From positions 9,798,501 through 9,862,500 of the forward strand of contig OY727094.1 of assembly GCA_963402885.1 (NCBI GenBank): DNA of 64,000 nucleotides. Reading direction: 5' to 3'. Position numbers and translations under genes: made by a program. Source of the DNA: Antedon bifida. Its lineage: Eukaryota > Echinodermata > Crinoidea > Comatulida > Antedonidae. The notes under the pieces were generated by a model. It was given only the letters and a program-made list of their open reading frames with translations, was not told the origin of the DNA and did not search any database. Below are positions 1 through 11,819 of the stretch, in pieces. Every line of letters begins with the position of its first letter. Positions within the stretch are counted from its first letter, which is position 1.

Positions 1-660
1 ATAGAGTCGCGTCCACGCGACTAAAAAGGCATAATTTTGACGAATTTTTGAACTTTTTCATCAAAAACGTGCGCAAATTATCCAATTCGACGTGCTCGTA
101 TGACGTAATTTTAAGTCGAAATGGTTTAAAAGTTGGTAAAATTATTAGAAAAAGCTGCAAAAACATAAATCACGCGAAAAAAGTATGTATTTAACGCTAT
201 GTGCGCACTGCGCGCGTACAATTTTGCGCGCGTACGGGAATTTTTGACATGCTCAAAATGACAAGAAACGCGTAGAAAAATGATTAAAAATTAATTTTGC
301 GCATTTTAAAATTTTAAATGCGCGTGCGCGCGTAACTTTGTGTAAAACACATTTTTTTTTTCAACAGAAAGTTAGCGCCTAATTAAACTTTTGCAAAGTT
401 TCAATTTAAAATGTTATTTGGTTTTTGACCTATGTTAAATACGAGAAAATCGTTAAATCGCGCGTAAATCACGTTGCGCAACTCTAACGTCATTCACAAT
501 AGGAGGTGCACAGTTTCACGTAAATGCCCACATGTTGACATCAAAACAGTTCAGTACAGAAAAGCGATAAAACGCATAGTGATACCGGACTGACAGACAG
601 ACCGACAGACAGACCGACCGACCGACATAGTGAACTACAGAGTCGCGTCCACGCGACTAA
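1..660 (+). repeat. Hairpin-ended repeat copy (GTCGCG family)
   Basis: AGAGTCGCGTCCACGCGACT, a palindromic end, occurs at 4-23 and again at about 641-659. The body is shared with 48870-49330 in reverse (for example CGTGCGCAAATTATCCAATT and TGCTCAAAATGACA), and part of it with 24065-24330. A (GACC/GACAGA)n tract lies before the right-hand hairpin. It is rich in GCGCGC runs unlike the surrounding DNA. Confidence 0.7.
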
Positions 661-745
661 AAACATAATTTGATTTAATGTACAGATTTTTTGATACGAG
701 TAGTTTCAAAAAATATATCTCTTTTCAAATTCCTCGACCATTGTT
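661..745. repeat. Fragment of the 52895-type repeat
   Basis: AAACATAATTTGATTTAATG and TTTTTTGATACGAGTAGTTT match 53275-53340 in the tandem Helitron-like array. The hairpin-ended repeat at 1-660 seems to have inserted next to or into it. Confidence 0.6.
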
Positions 746-761
746 CTAGTCAATCTTGATT

Positions 762-2206
762 TTAGAAAGGTTATTGATGAATTAACAAGTGACATAATTA
801 AAGCAGGAGGTAATGAGGCAGTAATCCAACTTACCAAACTTTTTAACCAGATTCTGCAATCCAAGAAAATACCACAAAGCTGGAAAGAAGCGAAAGTCAT
901 ACTACTCCACAAAAAGGAGGACAAAGCAGACATCAAAAACTACCGACCAATCAGCCTTCTGTCACTTACAAAATATTCACCAAAGTAATCCAAAACCGAT
1001 TGAAACATATCTTGGACCAAAACCAGCCCAGGGAACAAGCAGGCTTCAGAGGGGGCTATTCAACTATAGACCATCTGCAAGCAGTAAACCAACTAATCGA
1101 AAAGTCAAATGAATATCAACTGAACGTCTGTCTTGGATTCATAGATTACCAAAAGGCCTTTGCCTCGATAGAACACACAGATATGTTTGATGCCATGAAG
1201 GAAATCGGAATACAAGAATGAATACACAAATGCAACCGCCAAAATACACATCAATAAAGACATCTCTAAAGTCATCAAAATAAAGAGAGGTGTGAGGCAG
1301 GGTGACACGATATCTCCAAAGATCTTCACAGCAGCAGTTGAAGATATCTTCAAAAAGGCAGAACTTGAAGAAAAGGGTATTAACGTAAATGGAGAGATGC
1401 TAACAGACCTCAGATTTGCTGATGATGTGGCTTTAATAACTACAAGTGTTAAGGACATGGAAGAACAGCTCAATCGCCTGAACAAAGAAAGTAAAAAGGT
1501 TGGCCTACAAATGCACAAAGGAAAGACTAAATTTATGACCAACTTCTCGACTCAAGAGACAATAACAATAGACAATCACCAGATTGAGAAAGTTGACAAA
1601 TACAAATACCTGGGGCAGACCTTGAAAATGGTCAACACCACAGAGGAGGAGATATTAACACTTGTAAAACAGGTTGGAGAAGCTTCGGGATGCACAAGCA
1701 TATCCTGACCGACCAAGACATTCCCATGTCACTAAGAAGCAGGGTGTAAAATCAATTTGTTCTAATAATTATAACTATAGTTTATGGGGCAGAGACATGG
1801 GCAACAACGAAAGAGATGGAACAAAATTGATAACAACACAAAGAGCAATGGAAAGAAAAATGGTAAATCTATCAATACGAGACAGAGTAAAGCATAGTGA
1901 GATACGGAAAAGAACAATAGTCAAAGACATCATGGTAAAGATCAAAGAATTGAAATGGAGATGGGCAGGACACATAGCGAGAAGAGACGGACAACAGATG
2001 GACAAAGAGATTGAAAATGAATGGCAGCCGAGGACAGGGAGAAGAAGAAGAGGACGGCAAAAAAGAAGATGGCGTGACGACATAACAACGTACATGGAAA
2101 CGGCAACATGGGAAAGATCGGCAAGGAATAGAACTAAATGGAAACAGCTGGAGGAGGCCTTCACACAGCAGTGGGTGAAATAGGCTATGAGATGAGATGA
2201 GAATGT
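762..2206 (+). mobile_element. 5'-truncated RTE-like LINE, decayed
   Basis: Fragments of one reverse transcriptase occur in shifting frames: SWKEAKVILLHKKEDKADIK and NYRPISLLS at about 840-960, QAGFRGGYSTIDHLQAVNQL at 1036-1095, KRGVRQGDTISPKIFTAAVE at 1285-1345, LRFADDVALITT (the catalytic A-D-D) at 1410-1445, and the C-terminal RWAGHIARRDGQQMDKEIEN with a basic GRRRRGRQKRRW stretch. It ends in GAGATGAGATGAG, a microsatellite-like tail seen in RTE-type LINEs. At least three frame changes show it is dead; the endonuclease half is missing. Confidence 0.85.
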
Positions 2207-2457
2207 TGCATTACCGGAGTTTGTTGTATTGAAAATTACAAATTATAAACCCAAGCAGGATTTTAAACCATGTAGGTAAAATACAAGTACTTCACTCAGT
2301 TTCTGAGTGCTTTCATTTTTGTTTGTTTGTTTTAGGTATGCATTGAGAAGAATGGTACTCACACGATATTTTCCAAGTTTTATCGTAGAAAATATATTAA
2401 TTTGGACATAGCCAATGTAAAAAAATCAGAATATGCATTAAACAATATCATACTTAC

Positions 2458-2998
2458 CGCTACAAGGTGGTTCATTCATATGAAGAAGATCTAACAATAC
2501 ATCTTTCTTGTCTGGTTCATTTGATAAACGTTGGTCCTCCTCCAATCTGAATACCACTTCCCAAATGCTAGTGTACTTATATCTTGCCAGATTATAGTAA
2601 GCAATGACCCTATTAAAGGCGTCTGGTCCAACATTTCGTAAATCTGTAAACATCTGTTTTCGACGTGATGATATCTTTTCTCCGTCTGTATTTTCAGCAT
2701 TATTATCCCTAATGTACTGGACTACAAGATCTTCAGCTTTCTTTAGTTTAGAACATTTTGAAATCTCTAACAAAAGATTAACATTATTAGGTGCGATAAA
2801 ACCAGTGTCTTCTAGTTTATTAAATAGGTCATTTCCAATGGCATTTGCTTCTGTAAGGTCCCCTATAGGTAAAAGCTCAAATAGGCAGAACTTCAACCAA
2901 AGCAACCTTTCACCATCAAAGTGTCTACTGAGATCAGACTTCAATTTGGTGAACTCTGGATTAGTTTCAAACGTTGCCATTTAGGTGCTTTCTGTTTC
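2458..2998 (-). CDS. First coding exon of a separate DED gene
   Basis: The exon runs from acceptor attgcag (exon base 2998) to donor AGCG|GTAAGT (exon base 2458). Coding starts at the ATG at 2980, immediately preceded in frame by TAA, so this is a translation start after a short 5' UTR, not an internal exon. Residues 10-90 form a DED (SRHFDGERLLWLKFCLFELL, NAIGNDLFNKLEDTGFIAPN, VNLLLEISKCSKLKKAEDLV). The second half (RRKQMFTDLRNVGPDAFNRV) is a divergent death fold; G-P-D-A-F recalls CARD ends. It ends in phase 1, like the DED exon at 11292-11819, and continues beyond the left edge. Partner and function are unknown. Confidence 0.8.
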
Positions 2999-5845
2999 CT
3001 GCAATAAAACATTGTGTACAATTAATTATATGCCTGATTTAGTGTTAACAATTAATTACATTACACCAGTATTTTATTTTTCGGCAAGAAGAAAAGAAAG
3101 ATATATTCGACAAGAAAGAGAAAAAGAATTATTTGGCAAGAACGAAAGAAAGAAAAGGTTTGTAGTCATAGTGGCTGTAAACAGATGTGGCTGATCGAGA
3201 AGTAGGCCTAATCTGAATGAAAATTCAAAACATATATATATATATATTCAAAATTACAAGTAAAAAGATCACTAGTATAGGCTAGGCTGTAAATTTTTAT
3301 AATATTTCTGATGACTAAGAAAATACGATATGAAAAGGAAATACAAAATTACAGTATGTTTTATTAATCAGCTATGTTACCCTAATTTACAGTTGTTGGG
3401 AAGTAAACTACCAAATTGATGTTTCGTCGGCGTAATGATATAATAATTTTTTTGCTAATTTTAGATAGGTATAGTTACAGATTGCCACTTCCGTAAGTAT
3501 ACGAAGCAGCCGACAGGAAAATAAAGCAAGAATATCTTTGCATTTACAGCGATGGGCCTACTTAATTATACCTACAATTATAGTCAGTACAAACACAAAT
3601 CATTCTTTATTATTATATTACTAGCGATAAAAGACAATGATTATTGTAACAATGAAGTTATGTTGATACTTTTAAAGAATAAATATCTGGTGATCAGATC
3701 TTCTTATAGATAACGGATAAACTAACCCTATAACTTCACAGACATTGCACATTGACAATACATTGTGTATAGCACACGTAGTTTTTGACTATAAAAGGAC
3801 ATTTCTTTCTTATTTATAATTTTTATATGTATTGTTTGGTAGCGTTAACGCTGACAAATACATTACAAATAATTTCTAAAGGCTGTGACATGAAATAGAA
3901 AACAAAGACTATCAACTTCCTATTAGATTCTATGTGAGGTGGGAAAACTGTATGCATTCCTATGTTGGGAAATGCAATATCAATAATAATAATACCAACC
4001 TTAACTTTTGACATGTAAAAAGAGTTTAATTATTATTTCTATCTATCACCATTTAAAAATAAGCTATAAGTAATTATCATTTATGTAGATTTTTCACATT
4101 TATATAATGATATAAGTACCAAAAATGGTTTTCTGATACAACCATTATCATTGATAAATAAATAAACGTTTATTAATCACCAAACTTGGACTCAAACGCC
4201 AATGTTCATTAAATGGTAATTAAATTCATGTTTTAAAATTCACCCTAAACTCATTTAATGTATTATAATTTTATTGTAAGAAGATTTATTTCTTATTTTT
4301 ACAAACTGTCGTATAGTAGGCATATACCACGAATGTACAAATTCAGTTTTATACTAATATTAGCTACCGATTATAATAACCAACTTTAATTAATAAACAA
4401 CTGTAATTAAAGATTGCGACCTCTTGAGGTTTTTGCTGATTAAAACGGTACTAGCGTTCGTGTTCCCTCCTAATCATCTATACATAGCGGTACTGATGAA
4501 GATATCAATCTGTGGCGACAATAGGATGGACCCGAGACCTGACTATCTTCGACTTTTAATTAAAGTTTTGAAAAATGCTGTTAGGGTAGAAATGTACGTT
4601 GTATTTTTATTGAAACATTTCAGTATATACACCCGGGCGGTTTAGAATTAATTTCTATGCCTATTGCGTTAAGGAAGAACAGCAAAGAGATTATGGAGCG
4701 GCTGTACTAGAATATACAATTGCTATGGTAAAGTAGTGAAGAATGAGAAAATAGAGCCGTAAATTTAAGGCTAATATAATCTATTCCAAACTGTTCTTCT
4801 ACAACGGTATATTCGACCTAAATATCAATATTGTGACGATAATTATATAAACTTTATTAAACTTTACTTACACGGTACCGTTATCCTGGAAAACCTATAA
4901 ATAATTTCGCCATTAAACGTACTGATTTCTGTGAAGAAGGAACTACAAACTAGTAACTACAACGTCACGGAAATTTTAAAATTGACAATGAATCGTTATT
5001 ATGGAATTTTATGAGTATACAGCAAAAGTCGTGTGATTTTATTGTATTCTAGTATAGTGTATTGCGGTTTGGCTGACTTTTTATATTTAAATCAACATTG
5101 TTTAATATGAAGTAAGGTGTATTTTACAACTGTTAATGCCTGGAACTGTTCATAATGGCTGGTCGATTGGTAGTTTATGTCGTCACACAATTGGTATATT
5201 TTTAGACGTTTGTTGGGTGATGATTGATTCTATTGAATTATAGATATAACTAATGCAAACATCATAAAGAACATGGGAAAGTTCGTATTTAATATTGAAA
5301 GTAAACCGTACAATTTTAAATTGATAGATATTGACTGTGACATTTTTGTTTTGTTTCCATTGGGAAATTTAGGCAATTGGTCGATATTAATGTACAATTT
5401 AGTGAAAATGTGTCGTGTCACCTAAACCTATCCATTAAATCTAAACTAAATTCAACTCAGATATTAAGTATCAGCACTCTAAAACAGATTTAAACACAAT
5501 CACCTTAAAAAAACAATTAAATAAAATAATAAAAAGTCATTAAATAATAAACATAGGCAAAATGTGGGTGCAAATCAAAATCAAATATATCAAAAGTATC
5601 ATTTTGAATCATGCCCACCCTGTAATGTTTTAACCAATAACACAATGCATCTCTTGAATTTAAATACTACATTGGTTTATTTATGATGGCAAAATGATTA
5701 CAAACATAACAAAATAACGCCGCAGGCATCCTGATCTTTTTAAGCTGAACATTCTGTCTTGCAAAGTTCACAATTATTCCCGTATCTTGCGATTTCCAAC
5801 CATGATAACTATGTTTTTGTTTTATCTTTCTTGTACACAAGGAAA
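2999..5845. other. No gene recognised; AT-rich
   Basis: Upstream of the DED gene start. Contains a (TA)n run at about 3233-3248 and short open frames without recognisable domains. Proximal promoter elements for the DED gene were not identifiable. Confidence 0.5.
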
Positions 5846-6260
5846 TACTAGAAAACAAATCCGAGAGTGCATACCTCCGCCTCCTACATAAGATTTCTCC
5901 GCAACTAACAATAGTTCCAGTTGACTAACAATAGAACAGGAACGCCAAAAACAAACGGGTGAATTTGAAATGAAATAGGTTTGTTAAAACTATTCGTATC
6001 AAAAAACCTTTACATCAAATAAAATTAAGTTTACAATTACAAATCACAAAGTATGCCTCTTGCCTTTTGTACAAAATTGAAGTTTTTTGTAGCAAGTAGT
6101 TCTTAAAAAAATGCAATTTCAGTTTACTTGTTACTTTAAGATGGCTCGCAGGCTTTTGAAAATTCTGTCCTATCTCTTAACACTAGCAGGTCTGAAAACA
6201 ATACTAACAAGTGGGACCGTAGATGGTAGATTTAATTTATGTGGCAAAAGTTCAGATCAT
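5846..6260 (-). mobile_element. Helitron-like fragment, reverse orientation
   Basis: On the minus strand it ends with GGAGGTATGCACTCTCGGAT...CTAG followed by T: a short hairpin-forming 3' end and a CTAG terminus, as expected for a Helitron 3' end. The body matches 53100-54180 (TTTCAGACCTGCTAGTGTTA and the CTATTGTTAGT...GAAGCTATTGTTAG phrases). No coding capacity. Confidence 0.6.
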
Positions 6261-6699
6261 AGGCCTATACCCATGAAGATTACTACTATTGACTCGTGTT
6301 CCAATCATGCTATGGGTTACACGAGCTGTTCGCTCATTGTATGTTTTATTTTTTACAGCACTTTTGTCGCAAATTATTCACACATTCCGTGGGCGCAAAT
6401 TTGTCCCTAGGCCTATTTGTCAAAAAAACTCAAATTTGTCAATGCGTAGCTTTGTAGCAACTTTTTTCAATGCGTAGCTCTGATGAAACTTTGACAATAT
6501 GTAGCTCCCAACAACATTGTTTCAATGTCATAGATCTTAAGGAAATTTGTTATTGATATTTCTAACGAAAATAATTATGTGAATGCATATAGCTTTTACA
6601 CAATTTGTTACTGTGTAATGCTTTGTCGAAACTTAATATATTTTTTTAAACATTTATGTAACTTGTTGTGCACACAGTAGTACGGAGTGACTCCATTTT

Positions 6700-6830
6700 T
6701 TCAATGCGTAGCTCCAAATGTCATATGTCGGTCGGATGGTCGGTCGGTCGGTAAACACTAGTCGCGTGCAACGCGACTTTATAGCTCACTATGTCGGTTG
6801 GTAAACACTAACTCAAATTTGAGCTATTTG
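6700..6830 (-). repeat. End of a GTCGCG-hairpin repeat
   Basis: TAGTCGCGTGCAACGCGACT at about 6760 is palindromic and flanked by (GGTC/GGTT)n. The order is the reverse complement of the right end of the repeat at 1-660. The phrase GGTAAACACTA occurs on both sides of the hairpin segment. Confidence 0.55.
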
Positions 6831-9589
6831 TATGGCCTTGTTTGTATGCGACTTCGCCAAAATTTATCGTTTTGGTATGCTTAATACCTATAAGTCCTTG
6901 TTGGCACAAGTAAAAACATAAAACAATCTCTGATTTTACATATGTAACTCTATGACCCAAGTATTACCATGTCAATATGCATCTTGACCAATGGTTGATG
7001 CCAATAATGCCATCATCCCTAAAGACGATTGCTGATTCTCTATATTCACTCTTCTCTGGGTAATGGAATGAAAAGAACGACAGATAATGAACGAAGGAAG
7101 TATACAATACATAACTAAAAAACAAAAATATTCAAAAAATAAAATGGAATAACGAATGGGGTTGGGCTAAAAGGTATCAAATGTTGTGGGTCACACTATT
7201 TCCAAATTGGTCTCTTTATTTGCACATGCAACACATGATAACAAGTTTGCAAAAATGGCCTTATACCACAGAGTAGGCTTACACCCAAGGGTTATATCCC
7301 AGTTTGTGTTAGTACCTATTATGATAGGTCTGTATCATAGGATCCTATACCTGATTCTGTTTGGTAAAACAGATTAAAATTGAATGAAATTGACCATGGC
7401 ACATTTGACCATTACTACTCCCAGTTGGTTTCTTAGAGGCTTATATTTAAATCCAGATACAAACTTACATTCAGATCAGATTAGAGGAGAATAATGATAT
7501 CTACATGAGAAAAGTGTGTAGCTTGAATCTGATGTAAGTAATCAAAAATGTTGATTAAGAAATGATAGTAGACCAAATTAGGATGTTAATGATGATTTTC
7601 TAGGACTAAAAACGAGATTTAAATTAACTGGATTAGAAGGGATTAGAAACGATTAACAACTGCTCAGATTGAATCTGATGTATAGTAATCAACAATTCTA
7701 GATTAAACATTCTAGCAAGATCCAAATGACACAGGGATTAGAAGGGATTAAAAAAGAAGAGCAGCTCAGAAAATGTCATGAGCAAATATGTTTTTTGTAG
7801 GTCAAAAGTATAGGCCTACTTGTATACTACTTTCCATGTCTTTGTTTTGTTGTATACTGTTATGAGCTGTATGTTTTTGCCTCTTCTCCCTCAGAGATTG
7901 TTATATTATACCAGGAGCTTTGTTTTATTTTATTTGTCTTAAAGCCTCTTTCAATTATTCTGGAAGAATGGATTGTTATTGTATTGACTCATTTGTTGTC
8001 AAAATCGCCTTTGGTCGTTTTTTTAGTCTAGTCTATAGTATTTGCGGTCTCGCCAAGTATGTTAACAAACTTGTTTCTCTTCTATCCCAAAGTTACTATT
8101 GCTTTATCCTCATCATATTTCATATAATTTACTTTTTCTCTTGGACAGATTAAGTCTGGCATCTAGATTTATATTTTATGGACAAAGATTACAACAAAAG
8201 AAGAGAGAAACACTTCCCACTAGAATAAGCCGAGATCTTACATAACCGACGACGACTTACACAAATAAATTAAAATAAAAACATATATACAAAATAATAT
8301 ATGGAAATAGTTTTTTTAAAGAAAATAAGTAAAAAAAAAGTGGAATGAATCCACATAAGAGAAGAAAGTAAAAAAGTTAAATGAAAATTTAAGAAGTTAT
8401 AGATGCAAAAAAAGGATAAATAAAAGTTTTGTAAACATTAAAGAACAAAAATATTAATATTAATGTTAAAGGATGAGAACAATATTATGTTAACAGTAAA
8501 CATTTAGTAAGTAATGAGTATAACAGAGAATATGCATTGTTAAAGGAAAATGTGGTAGATGAAAAAAACAAAACAACTATGTAAGAAAAAAAATAAGCTT
8601 GTTAATGAAAATGTGCTACAGATAATATGTTTAAAAAGAGGAAGCTATGTAATCAATGTGATAATATGTAAACAAATGAATAAAACTCTTTAAATAAGTA
8701 TATGTAAACAGATGATTAAACAAACATTGTAAATATAATGATATGTATAGTGTATAGTGAAAAATATATGTAAAGAGAACAGTTGTATGGAAATAAAAGT
8801 GGGATGAACCCACATAAGATAAAAAAATAAATAAAAACACATGCATATTTAGAAAAACTAAAGAAATTGCAAGGATTACAGTAGGAATCACAGGACTTTA
8901 CAGCGGAACAGCGTAAAATCAGTCAGTCTTGGAAACTACTAAATCACTTAAACATAATACATACATAATAACAGATTGTACAAAATAAATTATATTGCAC
9001 ATTTTATTATCTATACAATAATACAAAATTTTGAACTATAAAAATATAAAAAATATTATTTATACATTAAGCAATTTTGGAATCGTACTTTGTCCTTTTG
9101 CCTTAGTAAATAGCAAAAATCAATGTTTCAGTGAGTTCCCTGTGTAAAATAAAATAATACAGACATTTGCACCAACTCTTTTTATAAAAAACTCCATGCT
9201 GATGGTCCCTTTATAATTGTAACTCCAGCTCATCTTATAAAAAAGTTCATCCCCTCCTCTTTTTTTATAAAATAGCTGCATATCAAATCCTTAGAATCAT
9301 ACCAACGTTCCAACCCCCAGTACCCTCCCCTTATAAAATAACCTAATTCATATTTTTTAAGCCAGCTTTCCTTGAGTCCAACACCCAGTCCCTCCTTTTC
9401 CTTATAAAAACAATTTACCCATCCCATCCCATGTTGAACAACATCCTACCCTACCCCATCCACCCGACACCATAGCACCCTTTCAGCACTTACAAACATA
9501 TCCCTTATACATCAATGGTTGATCCAAACCCACTTTTAAATTGACACCCTCTTAAACATCTATTTCAAATCTATGAACATCACGGATTC
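6831..9589. other. No gene recognised; low-complexity and short duplications
   Basis: An imperfect tandem duplication at about 7480-7780 shares GAATCTGATGTA and GGATTAGAAGGGATTA. From about 8180 to 9060 the sequence is strongly A-rich, with GTGGAATGAATCCACATAAG-like phrases repeated at about 8340 and 8800. No supported exon. Confidence 0.5.
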
Positions 9590-10870
9590 GGATTGTCATA
9601 TTAACCCAGATTTATTGTTGAAGTTCATCTCATCATCCCCACATGTGCATATCTGTCTTCATTTAAGTTAAGAATCACTATTTGTCCCGAGTCTAATCAT
9701 GTGGTGATGTGCAACCTGTTCAGAAAATAAAGAAATTATTTATGATTAAAAAATGTTCAATTCGCTGAATTTGATGTTAAAGAATAATGTAAACAAACAA
9801 ACCTTCTTGTAACAGCTATCAGAGATCTTTCACACGGTTGTTGAAAAATTGTATAATTATAAAAAGAGACAAAACAAATGAAAAAGAGGCTCCACACAGA
9901 GATGTCAATGTTGTTGAAGAAATGAAACAATTGCACATACTTGACTTGACTTGTTGAGCAGAACAAATTGTCAAGAAGAATTTGTAATTTTTGTTTCACC
10001 AACATTTTTTAATGAAAATAGTACATAATATTACCTTCTAAATAACTGTCATAGGTCATGTAAGTTTTAGTACCTTCAAATTATCAATAAATGGTTGCAT
10101 ATCTTGCTCACGGATTACGCCTCTTGCCTCAAGATCCATGATAAAATGCCATTTATCTTCATAAACCGTGGCCGCATTAAGAAAGCTCTTAATTGATTTC
10201 ACATCTTTCTCGGTCAGCTTGTAACCAAATTTGACCAACATCCGTCTGTGAGGAGCCAATTGTGAAAAGCTAATAGCTCTAACGTTTGAGAATGCTCCAA
10301 TTTCCTCTTGAATTGTTGTTGCCAATCTGAAGAGTTATGTTGCTTTTATGGTTTGATAGAGCAAAGTGTAGTCCTCCTTTGTCAGATGCTCTCTGTCTGT
10401 TAATAGATTGAGCAGGTTTAGTGTGCTAGATGCTTCATCAAACTGACCAGTTGGATGAATTAAGCCAACTTACTCAATTAATCTTTATGTTGAGCGAAAT
10501 TCAAGTTGTCATATATAACATGCAGATTTATTAATGAAGTTCATCTCATTGTCCTCTTGTAACACATGTATACATTCTGTCTTCATTTAGGTTGAAAGTC
10601 ACTCTTTGTGTCTTAAGACTGACCCTCTGATGGTGTGCAACCTGTGCAGAAATTAAAAAAATGATTATTTATATATAAATGTGCAGATAGATGAATTATT
10701 TACATAACAAACAAATCTTGATGTAATGATTGTAATATGTATATAAAATAATGTCATAATTCAAGTGACACAACAAAACATTTAAAATGAAAAAATAACA
10801 AAGATGCCCCACACCAAAATGAAAATTTAAATGATGAAATAAAACAATTTGAAAATTCTTAAAACCTTTA
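9590..10870. repeat. Tandem segmental duplication around the DED exon
   Basis: The block 9590-9960 resembles 10500-10870: shared phrases include GAAGTTCATCTCAT, the CTGTCTTCATTTA stretch and GTGCAACCTGT, plus an AT-rich stretch ending near a polyCACAC-like run. Each block is followed at higher coordinates by a DED exon copy (10044-10480 decayed, 11292-11819 intact). The unit is roughly 0.9-1.3 kb. Confidence 0.7.
10044..10480 (-). pseudogene. Decayed copy of the tandem DED exon
   Basis: The minus strand aligns codon by codon with the exon at 11292-11819 (for example SNVRAISFSQLAPHRRMLVK and [20 protein letters not shown]). It carries an in-frame TAA after KAT where the other has Glu, further stops near the 3' end (TGA, TAG), a length change near its 5' end, and no matching acceptor or first 20 codons. 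The 3' donor sequence GAAG|GTAATA is still present. It arose by tandem duplication together with flanking non-coding DNA. Confidence 0.85.
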
Positions 10871-11291
10871 TCCTGTTAAAATGTAAATGTCTATTTTCTG
10901 TTTTTTCCTGTTTGCTAAATGAGAGTAGTAATAGTGTAAGATTGTTCTTAAATAAAATTGGCTTTTTTTTTAGCAGCAAACAACTATTAAAACAACGTAT
11001 ATACAGGTATAAATACAATTATATAAAGTAATCTACACAAAACACATAAAAGATGGAGGAGCTATTTTAGAATGATAATGTTTTTCTATTGCTAAGCCAC
11101 ATACATATCAATCGCTTGAAGTTCAAGCTGCAATTTTATTCAGTTCATTCTATAGAAAAGGCTTAATGTAACGATGGCTCAGCAACTCTAGTGCTTGTAT
11201 TGTATGTTGAAGCTGGCATGAATTTTAAATAGGTAATCTGCATATACTTCCAATGACTTATTAAAATAAACTCAATAATGAAGCATATTAC

Positions 11292-11819
11292 CTTCCAATA
11301 TAACTTGCAAAGGTCTTTGAAGTTTCAGAAGCTTCAAGCTGTTGATAAATGGCTGCATATTTTGCTCACAGATTTCGTTTCTTGCCTCAAGGTCCATGAT
11401 AAAATGCCATTTATCTGCATACACCTTGTGTTCCACTTTAAAATAGCTTTTCATTGATTCCACATCATCTCCGGTCAGCTCATCACCAAATTTGATCAAC
11501 ATCCGTCTATGATGAGTTAATTTTGAAAAGCTAACAGCCCTAACATTTGAGAACACTCCAATTTCCTCTTGAATTTCTTTTGCCAATCCAAATAGTTCCG
11601 TTGCTTTTATGGTTTCAGAAAGCAAAGTAAAGTCATCTCTGGTCAGATGTCCTCTGTCCGTTAAACAATTTAGCAGGATTGGTGTCTTTGATGCGTCAAC
11701 TAACTTACCAGTTGGCAGGAGATCTTTGTACAATACTTTCAGCATATTGAGTAAACAACGATCATCACACAATTGTGCAAATCTTACTTTAATTTGGACA
11801 AATTTAGAATCTGAAATTC
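11292..11819 (-). CDS. Exon 20: tandem DED exon
   Basis: A 528-bp exon, phase 1 at both ends (ttgtag|GAATTTC to GAAG|GTAATA). Residues 1-90 form a [76 protein letters not shown]. Residues 95-176 form a second, more divergent DED ([20 protein letters not shown] and [20 protein letters not shown]). Two DEDs in a row recall FLIP and procaspase-8, but no caspase domain follows in the window. It joins exon 19 in phase. The next exon is not identified. Confidence 0.8.

Noticed and set aside
2981-2998. Reading the DED exon at 2458-2998 as a downstream exon of the chimeric gene
   Set aside because: All three phases through the acceptor hit a stop before or soon after the DED frame; the frame itself starts after TAA-ATG. 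It is a separate gene start.
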